Assembly: GCF_014692525.1 (NCBI RefSeq)
Contig: NZ_JACNYL010000002.1
Span: 992,001 to 1,056,000 of the forward strand
Source of the DNA: Sphingobacterium chuzhouense
GTDB taxonomy: Bacteria > Bacteroidota > Bacteroidia > Sphingobacteriales > Sphingobacteriaceae
Direction of reading: 5' to 3'
DNA: 64,000 bases
Part shown: positions 61,147 through 64,000 of the stretch, in pieces
How the letters are laid out: the number at the start of each line of letters is the position of its first letter
Numbering within the stretch: position 1 is the first letter of the stretch
Position numbers and translations under genes: made by a program
The notes under the pieces: generated by a model
Told to the model about the DNA's origin: nothing
Database searches by the model: none
What the model saw: only the letters and a program-made list of their open reading frames with translations

Positions 61147-61157
61147 ATAGAAAGTTT

Positions 61158-62216
61158 TTATTGCTCGATCACTTTTATAGGTGCCCCGTCAACCAAATAC
61201 GGACTACCTGATACAATTAATGCTGTCGCTTCTTCCAGTCCAGCAGAAATTAGCACCTCATCTGCTTGAATGGATGCAATATGCACTTTTACTTTTCGAG
61301 CTGTTTTTCTATCATCTGTTATAAATACATATCCTTCTTTTCCATCCCCTTCTAAGAGCGATTCATACGGAATCGACCATGTAGCTTGTTTTACAGCGCG
61401 AGGTTGTATATATGCTTTACCAAACATACCTGCAGCTATCTTTGCAGGAGGATTATCGGCAAGCGTTAAGTATACGCTAAAAGTACCTGTTTTAGGATCT
61501 AATCCTTTTGATTTTTTTCGTACAATTGCAGGGTACATCCTTTCACCCAACGCGTCCGATGAGATGCGTGCGGTATCTCCTTCATCGACTGCTGCCCATT
61601 GTCTATCCGATACACCGACCTTCAATTGCCAATTCCCATCATTTGCCCCGTTTACTTGAAAAACTGGCGTACCGGGGCCGACCACCTGCCCTTCCTGTGC
61701 CAATCGGGCGAGCACATAGCCATTGCTCGTCGATCGTATATCAGTATACTGTTGATTGAAGCGTACGCTCCTGATATCTTGTTGCGCCAGATCAAGCGCT
61801 GTCTTCGCATTTTGCATCTGCTCCAAGGTAGAAACACTATCGTAATACAGTTTACTAGCCCGTTCATAATCCCGTTTAGCTTTTTCCAACGCTAAGGATG
61901 CCTGTGAGGCCTTTGCCTCGATTTCATCGGTGTGCACACGTGCCAGAAGCTGGCCTGCTTTAATAGGATCACCCTCCCGAACATAAATCCGGCCGATAAC
62001 ACCTCCATTTTTAAAACCCAGCAGTGTTTCATCATCTGTGGTGAACGTACCGGTTGCCTCAAAACTGGCTCCGGTCCCGTCCGAATGTAAGCGCATCAAT
62101 GTTACAGGAATGGTATCCGTATCCGGAATAGCCGATTTGCGATCTGCTTGACCACAAGAAGATAAAAATACGGCTAAATAAATAACAGATACTGAAAGAT
62201 TAAAGAATTTGTTCAT
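61158..62216 (-). CDS. RND efflux adaptor (membrane fusion lipoprotein)
   Basis: Protein of 352 residues from the ATG at 62216 (the TTG at 62222 is rejected). Lipobox FLSSC puts the lipid on Cys21. It has a biotinyl-lipoyl-like domain split by a helical hairpin ('GRIYVREGDPIKAGQLLARV' then 'HTDEIEAKASQASLALEKAK' and 'YTDIRSTSNGYVLARLAQEG') and beta-barrel parts (about 200-290). It links pump and outer membrane channel in the periplasm. Its start lies 2 bases after the TolC gene stop. Confidence 0.93.
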   Translation of the reverse strand: MNKFFNLSVSVIYLAVFLSSCGQADRKSAIPDTDTIPVTLMRLHSDGTGASFEATGTFTTDDETLLGFKNGGVIGRIYVREGDPIKAGQLLARVHTDEIEAKASQASLALEKAKRDYERASKLYYDSVSTLEQMQNAKTALDLAQQDIRSVRFNQQYTDIRSTSNGYVLARLAQEGQVVGPGTPVFQVNGANDGNWQLKVGVSDRQWAAVDEGDTARISSDALGERMYPAIVRKKSKGLDPKTGTFSVYLTLADNPPAKIAAGMFGKAYIQPRAVKQATWSIPYESLLEGDGKEGYVFITDDRKTARKVKVHIASIQADEVLISAGLEEATALIVSGSPYLVDGAPIKVIEQ

Positions 62217-62218
62217 GA

Positions 62219-63574
62219 TCAAGGAATTTGAAAGGTTGCCGATTCACGTTCTAATTTAGCCAATGCCGCAAGCACCTGTAACTGACTGAGATTGACAGAA
62301 AGTTTGGCGGAAGTATATTGATTGCGTGCATCAATAGTTTCTATATAGCTGTTAACGCCTTCTCTATAACCTCGCTGTATGAGTCGCTGGTAGGTAGACG
62401 CTGCTTCGAGCTGTACTTTCGATTTTTCATAGTTTTTGAGCGCTGCCAGCACATCATTCCGGGCAGCTTGCGCCGCCACTCTCAGTTGTTGCTCTGCTTG
62501 CGCTTTCCTATTCCATGATTCGGCAAGGTCGATTTTTGTCTCCTCCATCTTCAAGCGATTTCTGTTGCCTTGGAAGAGCGGCATGGATAACGTCAGACCA
62601 ACCATAAAATAGCGCGAATCTTGGTTAAATTTCAAGCCTTCCGCCTGCGATCCCAAATCAAGAAATCCGCTTACTTTAGGCACCAGATATTGTTTGTTCA
62701 TTTGCAATACAGATTCTTGCATTGCGATGCCGGCTTGTATGGCGAGCAGTTCCTCACGTTGCGAAACATCGATTTCACTCCCATCCTGCAAGCTCTGATT
62801 CTGCTCTAGAAAAAGTGTACTATCCCGTTCGATAAATGCGTCCGCAGCCCTATTCAAGAGTGCATTAAAATACAGGGCGCTGTTTTTTATATTTTTTTCT
62901 GCTTCTGCCCGTTGGGATTCAATCTGTGCAATTTCGGCCTTTGCCCGGACAATATAAGCTGGCAATCCCTTACCTGCATCCAACAGCTTTTGGTTGGCTC
63001 GAAGTCCTTCATGGGCTAAATCCAACGAAGATTCATAAATGCCCTCTACCTGTAGCGCACTGAGGTATTGATAATACGCCTCCTTAATTTCCTTAATCAA
63101 TTCTCGTTTATAAATCCCCACTTCTGACTCCTGTAGACGAACCGCATCCGTTTTAATCTGCTTATTATGTGTAATATCGGTGTTGATAAGCGGGACTATC
63201 GTACGAACTTTCGCATCGTAATAGTTTTGAGGTAGAAAATTGATGGTTTCATTCTGTATTTGTGGAAAAGCTTGCGATTGCGTGAGTGCATTCAATGTAT
63301 TATAAACCGGATTCAACATATCTCCGACAGGTAAATTAATGGATCGTCCGCCTTTTGCATGCGTATATGCGACATCTAAGTCGATAGCAGGTAGGTACAT
63401 GGATTTTGCCACCTGTAAAGCATTCATCGCCCGCTGCAAGGAGAGGTTTTTTTGTTGAAGCACCAAATTATTGTCCAGCCCCTCTTCGATATAATTTGAT
63501 AGAGGCGACTCCTGACCCACGGTTTTTCCATTTAAAAAACAAATCAAAATCAAACTTATGAATACCGTTCTCAT
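62219..63574 (-). CDS. TolC family outer membrane factor
   Basis: Protein of 451 residues with a signal peptide (LILICFLNGKTVGQE). Two outer-membrane efflux domains are seen: helices with 'NLVLQQKNLSLQRAMNALQV' and 'EIKEAYYQYLSALQVEGIYE' in the first half, and 'RNRLKMEETKIDLAESWNRK' with 'GYREGVNSYIETIDARNQYT' in the second. It forms the outer membrane exit channel for the RND pump. It is 33 bases downstream of the TetR-type gene. Confidence 0.93.
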   Translation of the reverse strand: MRTVFISLILICFLNGKTVGQESPLSNYIEEGLDNNLVLQQKNLSLQRAMNALQVAKSMYLPAIDLDVAYTHAKGGRSINLPVGDMLNPVYNTLNALTQSQAFPQIQNETINFLPQNYYDAKVRTIVPLINTDITHNKQIKTDAVRLQESEVGIYKRELIKEIKEAYYQYLSALQVEGIYESSLDLAHEGLRANQKLLDAGKGLPAYIVRAKAEIAQIESQRAEAEKNIKNSALYFNALLNRAADAFIERDSTLFLEQNQSLQDGSEIDVSQREELLAIQAGIAMQESVLQMNKQYLVPKVSGFLDLGSQAEGLKFNQDSRYFMVGLTLSMPLFQGNRNRLKMEETKIDLAESWNRKAQAEQQLRVAAQAARNDVLAALKNYEKSKVQLEAASTYQRLIQRGYREGVNSYIETIDARNQYTSAKLSVNLSQLQVLAALAKLERESATFQIP

Positions 63575-63607
63575 TATTAACAGTGTTAAGTTTATGTTTA
63601 AAATTTT

Positions 63608-64000
63608 TTATTTTGTCGATTCCAAATAATGTACGAGGACACGAAAAGCATCTTCAATCATCCGTTCGTGGTTCTCGTCTCCAAAAACGACCTTCATCAT
63701 GCTTTTAAGATGTCCTGAAACATACAACGCACACATACCATGCACGGAGGCCCATGCCTCCATCGCTACATGTTTAGTATCCAGTCCATTGAAATAGCCT
63801 TTATCCTGACAATCCCGGACCGTCTGTAAAAGAAAATCGAAAACGCGTTCACCTTCTTCCCAAGACGTTTCTACACAGCTGATTTCCAAATACTCCATGG
63901 GGTCTTTCATCACAAACATGAGTTCATAGAAATCAGGATGTGTAAATGCGAAGTTTATATAACATTTTCCAAGTGCTTTTAACCGTTCAAAAGGAGATTC
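63608..64000 (-). CDS. TetR family regulator, 5' end outside the window
   Basis: The frame stays open to the window edge, so only the last 130 residues are visible; an internal ATG lies at 63919. The visible helices ('ERLKALGKCYINFAFTHPDF' then 'YELMF', 'VAMEAWASVHGMCALYVSGH', 'MIEDAFRVLVHYLE') match the ligand-binding part of AcrR/TetR regulators, of the WHG or TetR_C_33 kind. The DNA-binding domain lies beyond the edge. It should repress the efflux operon, of which it is the first gene. Confidence 0.85.
   Translation of the reverse strand, partial: ESPFERLKALGKCYINFAFTHPDFYELMFVMKDPMEYLEISCVETSWEEGERVFDFLLQTVRDCQDKGYFNGLDTKHVAMEAWASVHGMCALYVSGHLKSMMKVVFGDENHERMIEDAFRVLVHYLESTK

Noticed and set aside
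1..64000. Mobile elements, CRISPR arrays, tRNA or rRNA genes
   Set aside because: I looked for transposase and integrase motifs, regularly spaced repeats and tRNA-like cloverleaf ends (CCA, TTCGA loops) and saw none that could be supported by eye.

Overview
The window reads as a chromosomal segment of a Bacteroidota bacterium, most likely family Sphingobacteriaceae (Sphingobacterium/Olivibacter/Pedobacter-like). The grounds are SusC/SusD pairs, a FecR and ECF sigma pair, many lipoproteins with a Cys at the end of a short hydrophobic leader, near absence of Shine-Dalgarno sites, and several upstream elements of the Bacteroidota form TAnnTTTG. The genus is inference. I see no tRNA, rRNA, CRISPR array, insertion sequence or phage gene. 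Both window edges cut a gene: a YceI protein on the left and a TetR-type regulator on the right.

Layout. (1) 1-18001 is a polysaccharide utilisation locus. Reading leftward are an ECF sigma factor, its FecR anti-sigma factor, a SusC transporter with an STN signalling domain, SusD, an IPT/TIG surface lipoprotein and a lipoprotein of an unrecognised family, then two further exported proteins. Reading rightward from the same intergenic region is an operon of another member of that unknown family, a GH78-type alpha-L-rhamnosidase and two more related lipoproteins. (2) 18012-27925 holds a bidirectional terminator, OmpA and PRC-barrel envelope genes, a TonB-dependent receptor, a DJ-1/NmrA-like/AraC gene string, and small metabolic genes. 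(3) 27929-38752 is a long leftward run: two lipoproteins, a TPR histidine kinase with an overlapping NarL-type response regulator, a VWA protein and MoxR-like AAA+ ATPase pair, an exported protein, an AraC regulator and an acyl-CoA dehydrogenase. (4) 39532-45505 is a compact carotenoid operon: MarR regulator, crtI, crtB, crtZ, lycopene cyclase, photolyase, idi. The predicted product is zeaxanthin-like, with photorepair built in. (5) 45521-46941 has a degenerate receiver protein and two paralogous nucleotidyltransferases. (6) 47231-55838 is a glycogen-to-trehalose operon: a TreY-MalQ fusion of 1345 residues, GlgX, TreZ and a YetF-type membrane protein. (7) 55866-64000 reads leftward: a DUF2721 membrane protein, a previously hidden 32-residue lipoprotein, an MFS exporter, and an RND efflux operon (TetR, TolC, adaptor, pump).

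Working picture: the sugar-uptake locus senses and imports a rhamnose-containing glycan through surface lipoproteins. The carotenoid/photolyase and trehalose operons are stress-protection modules, and the efflux genes handle toxic compounds. The most novel item is the lipoprotein family with the NIGWE-type signature that surrounds the SusCD and rhamnosidase genes (three clear members and one divergent).
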